DNA of 41,259 bases from Xanthomonas cassavae CFBP 4642 (GCF_000454545.1 NZ_CM002139.1:3905811-3947069), one strand, 5' to 3'. Numbered from the stretch's first letter, positions 31,467 to 38,420 are shown. Numbers and translations: made by a program. The notes: a model not told the origin generated them from the sequence alone.

Positions 31467-31880
31467 ATGAACCTAAACACGCCCGCGCTGAAGCGCGATA
31501 CACAAGATCAAAAGCCGGCTCCTGCATCTAGCAAAGCAATGTGGATAGACGCGAAGGACATCAAGCCGGGTGACGTGCTGCTGGGCATGTTCAACGGGGT
31601 GGCTGCGCGCCGGGACAACGTGCAGGAAGTGCGGGCCGGGTGGTGGTGCCGCGTGTATGTGCTGGCAAACGGTGGTTACGACGTGATGACCTATCGCGCC
31701 GATGCCCGTGTCTACATCGAGCGCGGTCCTCTCTTCCACATCGAGGCCGTCAGCAAGCACAGCGACGAGCGCCTGCGTCTGACCCGGTATCCGATGAGCC
31801 GCCAGCAATGCGAGACCCTCATGGGCACGATCAGCCGTCATCCCTCGCGCCGCATCGAGCTGGTCGAGGTGCAGGCATGA
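31467..31880 (+). CDS. hypothetical protein of the accessory cluster
   Basis: A 137-residue protein, not recognised. The start is ATG 31467 behind AAAGGAG at good spacing; a start at 31428 would be poorer. After a polar N-terminus the region MWIDAKDIKPGDVLLGMFN resembles a small beta-barrel or Hint/SH3-like strand pattern (an extended beta segment is predicted through VRAGWWCRVYVLANGGYD). The end is basic. It overlaps the next gene by ATGA, so the two are coupled. Confidence 0.7.
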   Translation: MNLNTPALKRDTQDQKPAPASSKAMWIDAKDIKPGDVLLGMFNGVAARRDNVQEVRAGWWCRVYVLANGGYDVMTYRADARVYIERGPLFHIEAVSKHSDERLRLTRYPMSRQQCETLMGTISRHPSRRIELVEVQA

Positions 31881-32518
31881 GCATCTTCGACGCTGACGAC
31901 CTGGTCAGCAGCACCCTCGCGCCCGTCATCACGATCCGACCGGAGATCCGCACCATGAACCGCCCGAAGAAGACCCGCTATATCCCCGCCAACGCCGAGG
32001 CCCGCGAGTTCCCGCAGGCCGGCGTTGTCGCCTACTGCTACGTCAGCGGCGTGCGCTACGCCCTGCTGGCCTACAAGGGTCGGCAGATCCGCGCCGCTCT
32101 CGACCTGGCATTCACCACGGCCGAGCAGCGCGATAGGCACCTGACCAGCTACATCGAGCGGCAGGCCGCGAACGAGAACGCCAAGCGCGAGCGCCGCGAA
32201 ACCGGCCACGGCTTGGCGGTGGGTGACATCGTGTATGAAACCTACGGCTACGAGCAGACGAACGTGCACTTCTACGAAGTCACGCGCGTACCGTCCGCAC
32301 GCTCCGCCGTGGTGTGCGAGATCGAGGCCGAGAAGACCGAGGCCGGCGAGAAGACCATGGCCGGCACCGCCGTGCCTCGCCCCGGTGTCTTCAAGGCCGG
32401 CGCCATGCCGCGCATGCACCGCGCCGCCTATTTGCACGCCCTGAGCGGTGGCGCCGGCCACCACGGCAGCCTGTCCAAGTGGGACGGCAGGCCCAAGTAT
32501 TACAGCTCCTATTACTAA
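31877..32518 (+). CDS. hypothetical protein of the accessory cluster
   Basis: A 213-residue protein of unknown function. The start is the ATG overlapping the previous stop; an internal ATG at 31955 (MNRPKKTRYIPANA) is also possible. The N-terminal half contains VVAYCYVSGVRYALLAYKGR and a helical KRERRETGHG segment; the middle (LAVGDIVYETYGYEQTNVHF, YEVTRVPSARSAVVCEIEA) is a beta-rich motif. The tail is Gly/His/Tyr rich (HHGSLSKWDGRPKYYSSYY), a pattern seen in several plasmid hypothetical proteins that carry a motif of the form VGDIxYxSWGYDQTN. No membrane segment is visible. Confidence 0.7.
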   Translation: MSIFDADDLVSSTLAPVITIRPEIRTMNRPKKTRYIPANAEAREFPQAGVVAYCYVSGVRYALLAYKGRQIRAALDLAFTTAEQRDRHLTSYIERQAANENAKRERRETGHGLAVGDIVYETYGYEQTNVHFYEVTRVPSARSAVVCEIEAEKTEAGEKTMAGTAVPRPGVFKAGAMPRMHRAAYLHALSGGAGHHGSLSKWDGRPKYYSSYY

Positions 32519-32585
32519 CCCGACTCTTGGCCGAGCATGCGAGCGCGAAAACATCATTTCGCGCCGCGTTTCGCCCTTTCATTAG

Positions 32586-32604
32586 CCAATATGATATAAT
32601 TTGG
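32586..32604 (+). promoter_or_regulatory. operator site F, CCAA-N11-TTGG, over a TATAAT
   Basis: The spacer contains a perfect TATAAT at 32595-32600 on the plus strand, 54 bases upstream of the gene at 32659. Binding here would occlude the -10 element. Confidence 0.7.
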
Positions 32605-32658
32605 TTACAGGAAAATTGCGGATTGGTCGCCAACCCGCAGCCACCACAAGAGCGAAGC

Positions 32659-32954
32659 ATGAACGTCAAGCCTGCCGAACTGCCTGCCATCGTCGCGGAA
32701 CTCATGGCCAAGTACGACACCGCCCGAAGCCGCGCGATCCAGGCGCAGGGCTCCCAATTCAACGAAGCCGCGTTCCACGCCTGGTTCACCCAGCAGGTGC
32801 AGGACCGGAAGCGCTGGCGGCTACTGCCGGCAACCTGGCGGCCGCACTGATGATCGCCCGAGACTACATGGACGACCACACCGGCCAGCACGAAGACATC
32901 GCGGCCGTAGATGCCGCTTTGGCGCACTACAACGAACTCGTCGCCCTCTTTTAG
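32659..32954 (+). pseudogene. frameshifted small hypothetical gene
   Basis: A frame from ATG 32659 (MNVKPAELPAIVAELMAKYD) runs to QDRK near 32811, then shifts and stops at 32850. The next frame continues plausibly (ALAATAGNLAAALMIARDYM, then a stop at 32954). One extra G after AAG would rejoin them into a protein of about 98 residues. Because TGATG at the first stop can restart translation (MIARDYMDDHTGQHEDIAAV), two short products are possible. It could also be a sequencing error. Function unknown; it is the first gene under operator site F. Confidence 0.6.
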
Positions 32955-32965
32955 AAGAACAAGCA

Positions 32966-33196
32966 ATGAACATCGAGCCGATCGAACTCGCCGCCATCCT
33001 CGCAGGCCTTCGCCTGCTTCAGCGACACGACGTGCTGCCGGCTGACATCGATTCCATTCTGACCGACGCCGGTCCGCGCATCACCGAGAGCGACATCGAC
33101 GCGCTGTGCGAGCGCATCAACGCCGGCGACTTGGTGCCTGCCAAAGCGGTTTACACGTTGGTCAAGGCAGCGCGGGACACCCGGTCGCTGTCCTGA
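32966..33196 (+). CDS. small hypothetical protein
   Basis: A 76-residue, acidic, all-helical protein not recognised (LAAILAGLRLLQRHDVLPAD, ITESDIDALCERINAGDL). It starts 11 bases after the preceding frame ends and resembles it in opening with a short basic-poor helix (MNIEPIELAAILA against MNVKPAELPAIVA), so the two may be distant duplicates. Confidence 0.65.
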   Translation: MNIEPIELAAILAGLRLLQRHDVLPADIDSILTDAGPRITESDIDALCERINAGDLVPAKAVYTLVKAARDTRSLS

Positions 33197-33239
33197 TTCC
33201 GCACCAGCCAAGCGTCACTCACAGCTAGGAGTAATCCGC

Positions 33240-33560
33240 ATGTCGAACTATCAGCAAATCCATGGTTTCACCGCCGCCGGCGACGAACGTTTCCGGACCT
33301 TCATCGCGGCCCACTTCGCCGATAATCCGTTCATCGCCGCGCACTACCATGGCGATCCCGAGGAAGCGCGCCGTGACTGCCTCAGTGTGTTGGAAGACAA
33401 CTTGAATGGCGCCGGCGGCCCGCTGACCTGGGGGCTTCTGTCGCCCAGCAGTCCGGGCGCCCTGCCCCACAGTTTCACGGTGGACCTCGATGAACTCATC
33501 ATCGCGGACGTGGACAACGGCGACGAAGACGACGCCGACACCGCCGCCTCGGCGGCCTAG
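33240..33560 (+). CDS. small acidic hypothetical protein
   Basis: A 106-residue acidic protein of unknown function with a strong AGGAG site upstream of ATG 33240. It contains ERFRTFIAAHFADNPFIAAH and a beta segment (HSFTVDLDELIIADV), and ends in a DNGDEDDADTAASAA tail. The next gene starts nine bases on. Part of the plus-strand cluster 32659-34175. Confidence 0.7.
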   Translation: MSNYQQIHGFTAAGDERFRTFIAAHFADNPFIAAHYHGDPEEARRDCLSVLEDNLNGAGGPLTWGLLSPSSPGALPHSFTVDLDELIIADVDNGDEDDADTAASAA

Positions 33561-33569
33561 GGAGGCGCC

Positions 33570-33884
33570 ATGCAGCAGTCCATGACGCTTAGCCAGTTCC
33601 GCGCCGCCCACGCTGCCGGTGGCTTCACCGGCGCCCAGCTCGTGGGCGTCGGTGGGCGGTTCTACGTCAGCACCGCCGACCGGCTCGGCGACTCGGCCAT
33701 CCTCGTGCGGGACGCCGACCGCGCCGTGCGCTTCTTCAGCAGCTCGGAAACCGCGCTGAAGCTGCTGCGGGATGTCGGTTTCGCAACGATCACCGTCGAG
33801 CTGAAGAACTGGTCGCCCGACCAGTGCGCACTCAAGATCATCGACAACAGCCCCGCGCAAAGGAGGCCCGCAACCACTCCGTGA
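33570..33884 (+). CDS. small hypothetical protein
   Basis: A 104-residue protein, not recognised, with AGGGAGG before ATG 33570. It looks like a compact alpha/beta domain (MTLSQFRAAHAAGGF, GRFYVSTADRLGDSAILV, RFFSSSETALKLLRDVGF, TITVEL), a pattern seen in several plasmid hypothetical proteins. No catalytic motif is visible. Confidence 0.7.
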   Translation: MQQSMTLSQFRAAHAAGGFTGAQLVGVGGRFYVSTADRLGDSAILVRDADRAVRFFSSSETALKLLRDVGFATITVELKNWSPDQCALKIIDNSPAQRRPATTP

Positions 33885-33914
33885 AACCTGCCCTTTCGCT
33901 ATCGAGAATGAACC

Positions 33915-34175
33915 ATGAAAACGGAACACAAGCAGTTCGCCGGATCGACCGCCGTTACTCTGGCCCTCATTTCCCCCCTGCCGCAGGCAGTCTGCGCCGG
34001 CCAGATCAAGCAGGCGGCCGCCATCGCGGCAACCATCGCCATCTCCGCCATGGTCAGTGTCGCATTCCTGGCCGCCGGTCATCACCGCCAGCAACACCGG
34101 CCTGTGCCGGGTCAGCAAAAAATCGATGCCCTCCGGGAGCAGTACCGCACAAACGCGGAGCCGCAAGGAACCTAA
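33915..34175 (+). CDS. small membrane-associated hypothetical protein
   Basis: An 86-residue protein with one or two hydrophobic stretches (STAVTLALISPLPQAVCAG; AAAIAATIAISAMVSVAFLAA) and a basic, His/Gln-rich C-terminal tail. It could be a single-pass inner-membrane protein. Not recognised. Last gene of the plus-strand cluster; dyad R8 and a terminator follow. Confidence 0.55.
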   Translation: MKTEHKQFAGSTAVTLALISPLPQAVCAGQIKQAAAIAATIAISAMVSVAFLAAGHHRQQHRPVPGQQKIDALREQYRTNAEPQGT

Positions 34176-34177
34176 GC

Positions 34178-34221
34178 TTGACGACATGCACTCGACCTGG
34201 CCAGTTCGCAGTTGTCACCAA
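34178..34221. repeat. 44-bp dyad element R8
   Basis: Arms TTGACGACA and TGTCACCAA around CGACCTGGCCAGTTCG; the central GACCTGGCCAG matches R2. Confidence 0.75.
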
Positions 34222-34247
34222 AAGCCCGGCCTAACCGCCGGGCTTTT
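34220..34247. terminator. bidirectional Rho-independent terminator
   Basis: AAAAGCCCGGC and GCCGGGCTTTT pair perfectly around CTAACC. It separates the plus-strand cluster from the resolvase remnant and lies between dyads R8 and R9. Confidence 0.9.
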
Positions 34248-34584
34248 ACTTGGTGACAGATCCGCGCGATCGATCGCGCAGATCTGTCACCACTGCCGCC
34301 GCCGGCGCCGCTGCGCGTGCAGGCGCGTACTTGTAGAAACTGCTGCGGCTAATCTTCAGCGCCTTGCAGATGTCCTCGGGCGTTCGATCGGTCAGCGCCA
34401 GAGTCTCGATTGCGCGGATGGTATCGGCGCTTTCACTCGGGCGGCCGCTGTTGCGTCCACGCGCGCGGGCGGCATAGAGGCCTGCCCGCGTCCGCTCGAC
34501 CATAAGCCGGCGCTCAAACTGCGCGATGGCGCCGAAGATATGAAAGACCAGCTCACCGGAAGCGATATTAAACTGGAGGCTTGC
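34246..34584 (-). pseudogene. 3' remnant of a serine resolvase/invertase gene
   Basis: The frame encodes the resolvase region that follows the catalytic core (GELVFHIFGAIAQFERRLMV, ERTRAGLYAARARGRNSGRP) and the DNA-binding helix-turn-helix (TPEDICKALKISRSSFYKYA). The N-terminal catalytic part with the active Ser is gone: upstream of about 34584 the sequence is the antitoxin gene on the other strand. The last 15 codons lie inside dyad R9. It marks an old insertion or replacement junction. Confidence 0.8.
34250..34293. repeat. 44-bp dyad element R9, near-perfect palindrome
   Basis: TTGGTGACA and TGTCACCAC arms; the centre GCGCGATCGATCGCGC and the flanks GATC also pair, so almost all 44 bases form one palindrome. 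Confidence 0.75.
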
Positions 34585-34626
34585 CGAGTCGCCCCCGCTG
34601 GCGACTTTCCGAACCAGGAGCAGGAC

Positions 34627-34974
34627 ATGTTGGAAGTGAATTACACGCTCCGCATTGATCAGAACAGCCGCGATCGCTTCAACAATGCAGTGAAGACCAA
34701 GGAGCGCCATCGGAATCCGTCGCAGGTGATGCGCGAGCTGATGGATGCTTACGCCGATGGCCGCCTCGTGATCGAGCCGAGCGGACCTGCGAAGCCGTCC
34801 GAGGATGAGCTGCGCCTGCGCCGTGAGGCCGTGGAATACGCACACGGTTCCGTGGCACTGGAAGGCTTCGCAGTGAGCAGAGCTGCGCAGGATTTGGCGC
34901 AGCGCTTCATGCGCGGCGAAATCAGCAAGGAAGAGTTCATGGCACCGTCGTTCGACGTGGTCCATGGTCGATAA
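34627..34974 (+). CDS. VbhA-like antitoxin of the Fic module
   Basis: A 115-residue antitoxin for the Fic protein encoded next. Residues about 1-48 form a ribbon-helix-helix-like DNA-binding domain (YTLRIDQNSRDRF, PSQVMRELMDAYADG), suggesting autoregulation. Residues about 65-110 resemble VbhA: EAVEYAHGSVALEGFAVS with the inhibitory pattern S/T-x3-E-G at 75-80 (SVALEG), and FMRGEISKEEF. In class I systems the Glu occupies the Fic active site and blocks ATP binding. The start has AGGAG upstream. It overlaps the Fic start by 11 bases. The fused DNA-binding domain is longer than in typical VbhA. Confidence 0.85.
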   Translation: MLEVNYTLRIDQNSRDRFNNAVKTKERHRNPSQVMRELMDAYADGRLVIEPSGPAKPSEDELRLRREAVEYAHGSVALEGFAVSRAAQDLAQRFMRGEISKEEFMAPSFDVVHGR

Positions 34975-35938
34975 GCTCGACATTGCAGCAAGACGCGATG
35001 AGCTGGAAGGTTTCTACACCTTCCGGCGCATTGTTGAGCTGCGTGTGGCCCCCGTGGGGGGCGCATTTGACGTGGACCACCTGAAGGAGATCAATCGCCG
35101 GATCTTCCAGGATCTACCAGGCCTTGGCTTCGATGACGTGACGCCCGGCCGCTTCAGGGATGCCGTGCCGGCGGGTGTCGATTGGGTGAAGCACCGCCAG
35201 CTAGAGACGGCCAACGTCACGTCGCATGTCTGCTACTCAGACATGGATGCCAAGGCGATTGGGCGGCTCGGCGAAACACTAGAGCGCGCCGACCCAAAAC
35301 GTCTCCGGCAGATGAAGACCGGCCCGTTCGTCCAAGAGCTGGCTTCACTCTATGCCGAACTCGATTACATCCATCCGTTCCGCGATGGTAATAGCCGCAC
35401 GCTGCGCGAATTCACGCGCGAGCTGGCCGAGGCCTCCGGCTTCCATCTGCAATGGGAATACTTCGGGCAGAACAAGGGCGGCCGCGACGCGCTCTATGTC
35501 GCCCGCGACCGCAGCGTCAACGAGCTGGCATTGCCGAACATCAAAGCGGAGGTGACGCGCCGGGACGTCGTTTTCAGCATGGACCAACTGGAAGGAAACA
35601 AGGATCTTGCCGGCCTGCTGAAGGACGCCGGCCATCACCTTGTGCGCCCCGCCCGCGCCGACGCGTTCCAGCGGCTGCCGGAAGCCGAGGCCGTACTGGC
35701 ATTCCCCGAGCTGAAAGAGGCTTACGCCACGCTGCGCCGCGCTGACTTCTACAGCGCCACGAAGGTGGTGAACGCACCGCAGTTGCGTGAGCAGTTCGTG
35801 GCCGGCGTTCGCGCCACGATCCAAGAAAAACTCAACGCCGGCGAGACGCAAGGACTTGGGCCGGCGAAGCCGGCCGAGAAGAGCAAGAGCGAAAAGACCA
35901 AACAGCCGCCGCGATCAACACCAGATCGCGAGCGATAA
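34964..35938 (+). CDS. fic: Fic-domain AMPylating toxin or effector
   Basis: A 324-residue Fic protein. The catalytic motif is HPFRDGNSRTLREF with His137; the canonical glycine after GN is Ser, as in some VbhT/Fic-1 enzymes. Upstream, FDVDHLKEINRRIFQDL is typical. Such enzymes transfer AMP from ATP to targets such as GyrB and ParE. There is no BID domain, but the C-terminal 35 residues (KPAEKSKSEKTKQPPRS then TPDRER) are basic and disordered, a property of VirD4-dependent substrates. It is coupled to the antitoxin and ends at a strong terminator, an arrangement that fits addiction or interbacterial delivery. Confidence 0.9.
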   Translation: MVDKLDIAARRDELEGFYTFRRIVELRVAPVGGAFDVDHLKEINRRIFQDLPGLGFDDVTPGRFRDAVPAGVDWVKHRQLETANVTSHVCYSDMDAKAIGRLGETLERADPKRLRQMKTGPFVQELASLYAELDYIHPFRDGNSRTLREFTRELAEASGFHLQWEYFGQNKGGRDALYVARDRSVNELALPNIKAEVTRRDVVFSMDQLEGNKDLAGLLKDAGHHLVRPARADAFQRLPEAEAVLAFPELKEAYATLRRADFYSATKVVNAPQLREQFVAGVRATIQEKLNAGETQGLGPAKPAEKSKSEKTKQPPRSTPDRER

Positions 35939-35940
35939 AA

Positions 35941-35970
35941 AAGCCGGCAGATCGGGCAATCTGCCGGCTT
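35941..35970. terminator. strong hairpin terminator after fic
   Basis: AAGCCGGCAGAT and ATCTGCCGGCTT form a 12-bp perfect stem around CGGGCA, starting two bases after the fic stop. Confidence 0.88.
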
Positions 35971-35999
35971 GCCATCACTACCACTTAGAGGGACGGGCA

Positions 36000-36104
36000 A
36001 TGACGACGAGCCGCAAGCCTACCACGCGCAACCGCGCGCCGGCCATGCCAAATGTGACTTCCAGCCAATTAGGCGACTCAATGTATTGCAAATCAAGGCT
36101 CTAG
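36000..36104 (+). CDS. doubtful truncated small ORF
   Basis: A 34-residue frame (MTTSRKPTTRNRAPAMPNVT) with GAGGGACGGG upstream of its ATG. The good ribosome site suggests it was the start of a real gene, cut by the rearrangement that brought in the IS remnant beyond it. From 36105 to 36356 I see no gene. Confidence 0.3.
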   Translation: MTTSRKPTTRNRAPAMPNVTSSQLGDSMYCKSRL

Positions 36105-36356
36105 CGCGGATAATTCCAGTAAATAACACGACCGAGCCACTGCAATAGAGGCGACTGCCTCTGGGATGCTGCCTAATGGCGCGACTGAGTTCTGACACCC
36201 CTGTACGCGAGCTCCGGACAAGCCGAAGAAGCCTGACAGGGCGTGTGACTTTGGGCGATGGAGGCGTCGCTGCTTTCGAGTCTTCGTTGGAGCGTGACTG
36301 GCTACTGGCGCTCGACTTCGACCCCCGCGTCCAGGCCATGTTCTGATATCAGAATC

Positions 36357-36548
36357 ATGCGCGACTCCAATCGGGTCGACCCTTGGGAGTACGACCGGGA
36401 AATGTACAAGCGACGCAACGACGTGGAGCGACTGTTCCGTCGCCTGAAGGGCTACCGCCGGATTTTCACACGCTTCGAGAAGCTGGACGTCATGTTCCTT
36501 GGATTCCTCAGCTTTGTGCTCACCGTTGACGGGCTCCGGATGTGTTAA
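36357..36548 (+). pseudogene. C-terminal remnant of an IS5-family transposase
   Basis: The frame reads YDREMYKRRNDVERLFRRLK, then GYRRIFTRFEKLDVMFLGF and a stop, the conserved C-terminal Y-(2)-R-(3)-E region of IS5/IS4 DDE transposases. The N-terminal two thirds with the first two catalytic Asp are missing. GTTAACAGGCCC after the stop may be the IS right end. A dead element. Confidence 0.85.
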
Positions 36549-36554
36549 CAGGCC

Positions 36555-37388
36555 CTAGCTGCCCGATTCGTCTTCGCGCATGGGTGGGTCGGAAAGCATC
36601 ATCACGTCAGCGCCGATATAAGCACGAACGGATGCCTTGCAGTTGGGGCAGACGGTTGGCTTGAGAAGCTTGTCAGGGGCAAAGGGAACCATGGCCGTGC
36701 ATTTGCAGCGAAGGCCGACGGCCGGAATCTTTTCGATCCGATGCTCTGGATCGTTCTTGATTGCGATGTAGCTGGCGTTGCACTTGGTGCTAGGGCAGAA
36801 GATTGCCTTGTCACCGGCTTGTTCTGCGGGCCCCAAGATCAAAACTTGGCCGCACGAACAGTTACTGGTGGCGATGTCTTTGGCTGCCGCTATCAAGGTT
36901 GAAGTCGCTACATTTTCCAGCTCGGAAATCCAAAGCTGGAGCTTTTCCACCCTAGGAGGCTTCGTGCGCTTGTCCTTCTGGAGGTGGAGGTAGCTGCCCA
37001 GCGCGTTGTAGTAGGTGCGGAACTTTGACAAAGGGATATGCTTTGCTTCGCCGATGGGCAAGAACTCTTGATCGCCAAACAACTTTTTCAAGTCGCTGGT
37101 TTCGAAGTTGAGGTCGTCTGGAAGCGGTGAAACGGAGATGGAAAAGCTCGCCGTTTGATCGGAGTGTGGGTCGAATTGCGCCAGCATCCGGATGATCTGG
37201 TCAGGTCGCCACTCGCGGGTAAGCTCCGCCAAAACATCTTCTCCATATGCCGCCAAGTTCTGGTAGGCCACGGACTCGAAGCAGAATCGGAGTTCAAGCG
37301 CTGCATAGAGCAGTGAATGCTCGTTGCCAGTTGCGATAAGTTCTCTTGCCCGGGCCAGCCGGTCGGTGATGTTGTAGAGGGCCATCAA
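36555..37388 (-). CDS. hypothetical protein with C-terminal zinc ribbons
   Basis: A 277-residue protein I do not recognise. The N-terminal 150 residues are helical (RLARARELIATGNEHSLLYA, LELRFCFESVAYQNL) and could be a HEPN-like helical bundle, though I see no R-x4-6-H motif. The C-terminal 120 residues carry two Cys pairs each in two zinc-ribbon-like units (CSCGQVL with FCPSTKC; CKCTAMV with CPNCKASV). Its base composition is lower in GC than the backbone and it lies beside an IS remnant, so it is probably cargo. Defence or nucleic-acid binding is a guess. Confidence 0.7.
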   Translation of the reverse strand: MMALYNITDRLARARELIATGNEHSLLYAALELRFCFESVAYQNLAAYGEDVLAELTREWRPDQIIRMLAQFDPHSDQTASFSISVSPLPDDLNFETSDLKKLFGDQEFLPIGEAKHIPLSKFRTYYNALGSYLHLQKDKRTKPPRVEKLQLWISELENVATSTLIAAAKDIATSNCSCGQVLILGPAEQAGDKAIFCPSTKCNASYIAIKNDPEHRIEKIPAVGLRCKCTAMVPFAPDKLLKPTVCPNCKASVRAYIGADVMMLSDPPMREDESGS

Positions 37389-37582
37389 GGTAGGCTACTG
37401 GGGTTGGGGCGGCGCGTCATCACCGGCCTAATGCGTTGTGCTGTTGGGCTGCGGAGGGACCATGATGAGGTCAGGTGCACTTATCAGGCGAAGGCGCTTG
37501 GCTTGCGTGCGCGCTAATTGGTGGTGAGTCTCGCAATTGCGTGGAAGTCACACCAAAAGATCCGCCTACTGATGGAGCACAC

Positions 37583-37996
37583 ATGAACGAAGAACAGGAA
37601 ATTGCCGAAGCGGCCGGGAAGCGCGAGCTGTACGACGCGTTCTGGAAAGAGTCATCCGATGCGATCAAGCCGTTTCGCGAATTCTGGAGCAAGAGCGGCG
37701 GCACGATGCAGGAAGAAGCGGGGAAACTGGATGCCGTGCTAGGTGGTAGAACGCCGGTTTCGGATCAGGCAGTAACGGATTGCCGGCTGGCCGTCATGCG
37801 GCTGCACCAGTTTGCTCACGCGATCTCAGAGTTGTCCAGCGGCAGCATCGCGAAGATTCAGAACGACCTGTGCCAACGAGCCATGAAAGATATTGTCGTG
37901 CGAGCGATGTATGCGGCCAAAAAAGCACAGCGGGACATGGCGACCATCTACCAGTGGGTCGCAGCGGCTGAGCGCCCGAACACGGTGCAGCAGTAA
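37583..37996 (+). CDS. hypothetical helical protein
   Basis: A 137-residue, all-helical, soluble protein with no recognised domain (EQEIAEAAGKRELYDAFWKE, VTDCRLAVMRLHQFAHAISE, MKDIVVRAMYAAKKAQRDMA). The start is ATG 37583 after GGAG. It is followed by a terminator and is divergent from the zinc-ribbon gene on the other side of a 194-base gap, in which I see no gene. Confidence 0.65.
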   Translation: MNEEQEIAEAAGKRELYDAFWKESSDAIKPFREFWSKSGGTMQEEAGKLDAVLGGRTPVSDQAVTDCRLAVMRLHQFAHAISELSSGSIAKIQNDLCQRAMKDIVVRAMYAAKKAQRDMATIYQWVAAAERPNTVQQ

Positions 37997-38011
37997 TCAA
38001 AGGCTCTTTGG

Positions 38012-38047
38012 CTCCGACACGGCCCTCGGAATTGTCGGAGTCTTTTT
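38012..38047 (+). terminator. Rho-independent terminator
   Basis: CTCCGACA and TGTCGGAG pair around a 13-base loop, followed by TCTTTTT. Confidence 0.8.
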
Positions 38048-38173
38048 GGTCGGCTGTCGAAGATGACGTTTGACCGCGAAAATCAGGGGCTGTTGCAGGG
38101 GTTCAGCCGACATACGTGTAAAAATAGCTCACAAGATCGGATTTCATCCATTGCATCAGTGAGTTAGCGGATA

Positions 38174-38199
38174 TTTTGGCGGTTTCGGCTTACAACCCT
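38174..38199. repeat. 25-bp inverted-repeat family, copy 2
   Basis: TTTTGGCGGTTTCGGCTTACAACCC. It is repeated in opposite orientation at 39497-39523, so the two flank the recombinase module; a third copy is at 30962. Confidence 0.7.
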
Positions 38200-38202
38200 G
38201 TC

Positions 38203-38246
38203 TTGGTCACACATGCAGCTGAGCAGGTCCGCGATCGTGTCACCAA
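38203..38246. repeat. 44-bp dyad element R10
   Basis: Arms TTGGTCACA and TGTCACCAA, 26-bp centre whose last 13 bases equal those of R7. Confidence 0.75.
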
Positions 38247-38283
38247 CGTCGTCGCCGGCGCCGACTACGATCAGGTGCCAGAT

Positions 38284-38420
38284 CAACCCCCTACGGACAA
38301 CGCCTCACCCGCGCACGCGCGGCTTCAGCGCCGAGAGCAACGCTCCCGCCGCCGACAGGGAGCCGCCCTCCCCCTGCCCTGCAAACCCGCTTTTGATGGC
38401 GCCGCCGCCAGGCCGTCCCC
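38284..38420. repeat. dispersed ~125-bp repeat, copy 3 (5' truncated)
   Basis: It starts at CCCCCTACGGACAACGCCTC, so the first hairpin arm is lost; the rest closely follows copy 2 at 30027. Confidence 0.75.

Noticed and set aside
33225..34187. 320-codon minus-strand ORF opposite the small plus-strand genes
   Set aside because: It is an antisense frame of GC-rich genes that have good ribosome sites of their own; its product is low-complexity and resembles no family.
34057..34626. Extended 5' part of the antitoxin frame
   Set aside because: The frame runs through a terminator and the resolvase remnant; the antitoxin fold and ribosome site support ATG 34627.
36019..36339. Minus-strand 106-codon ORF beside the IS remnant
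   Set aside because: No ribosome site, Ser/Arg-rich shadow composition, and it lies across a degenerate junction.
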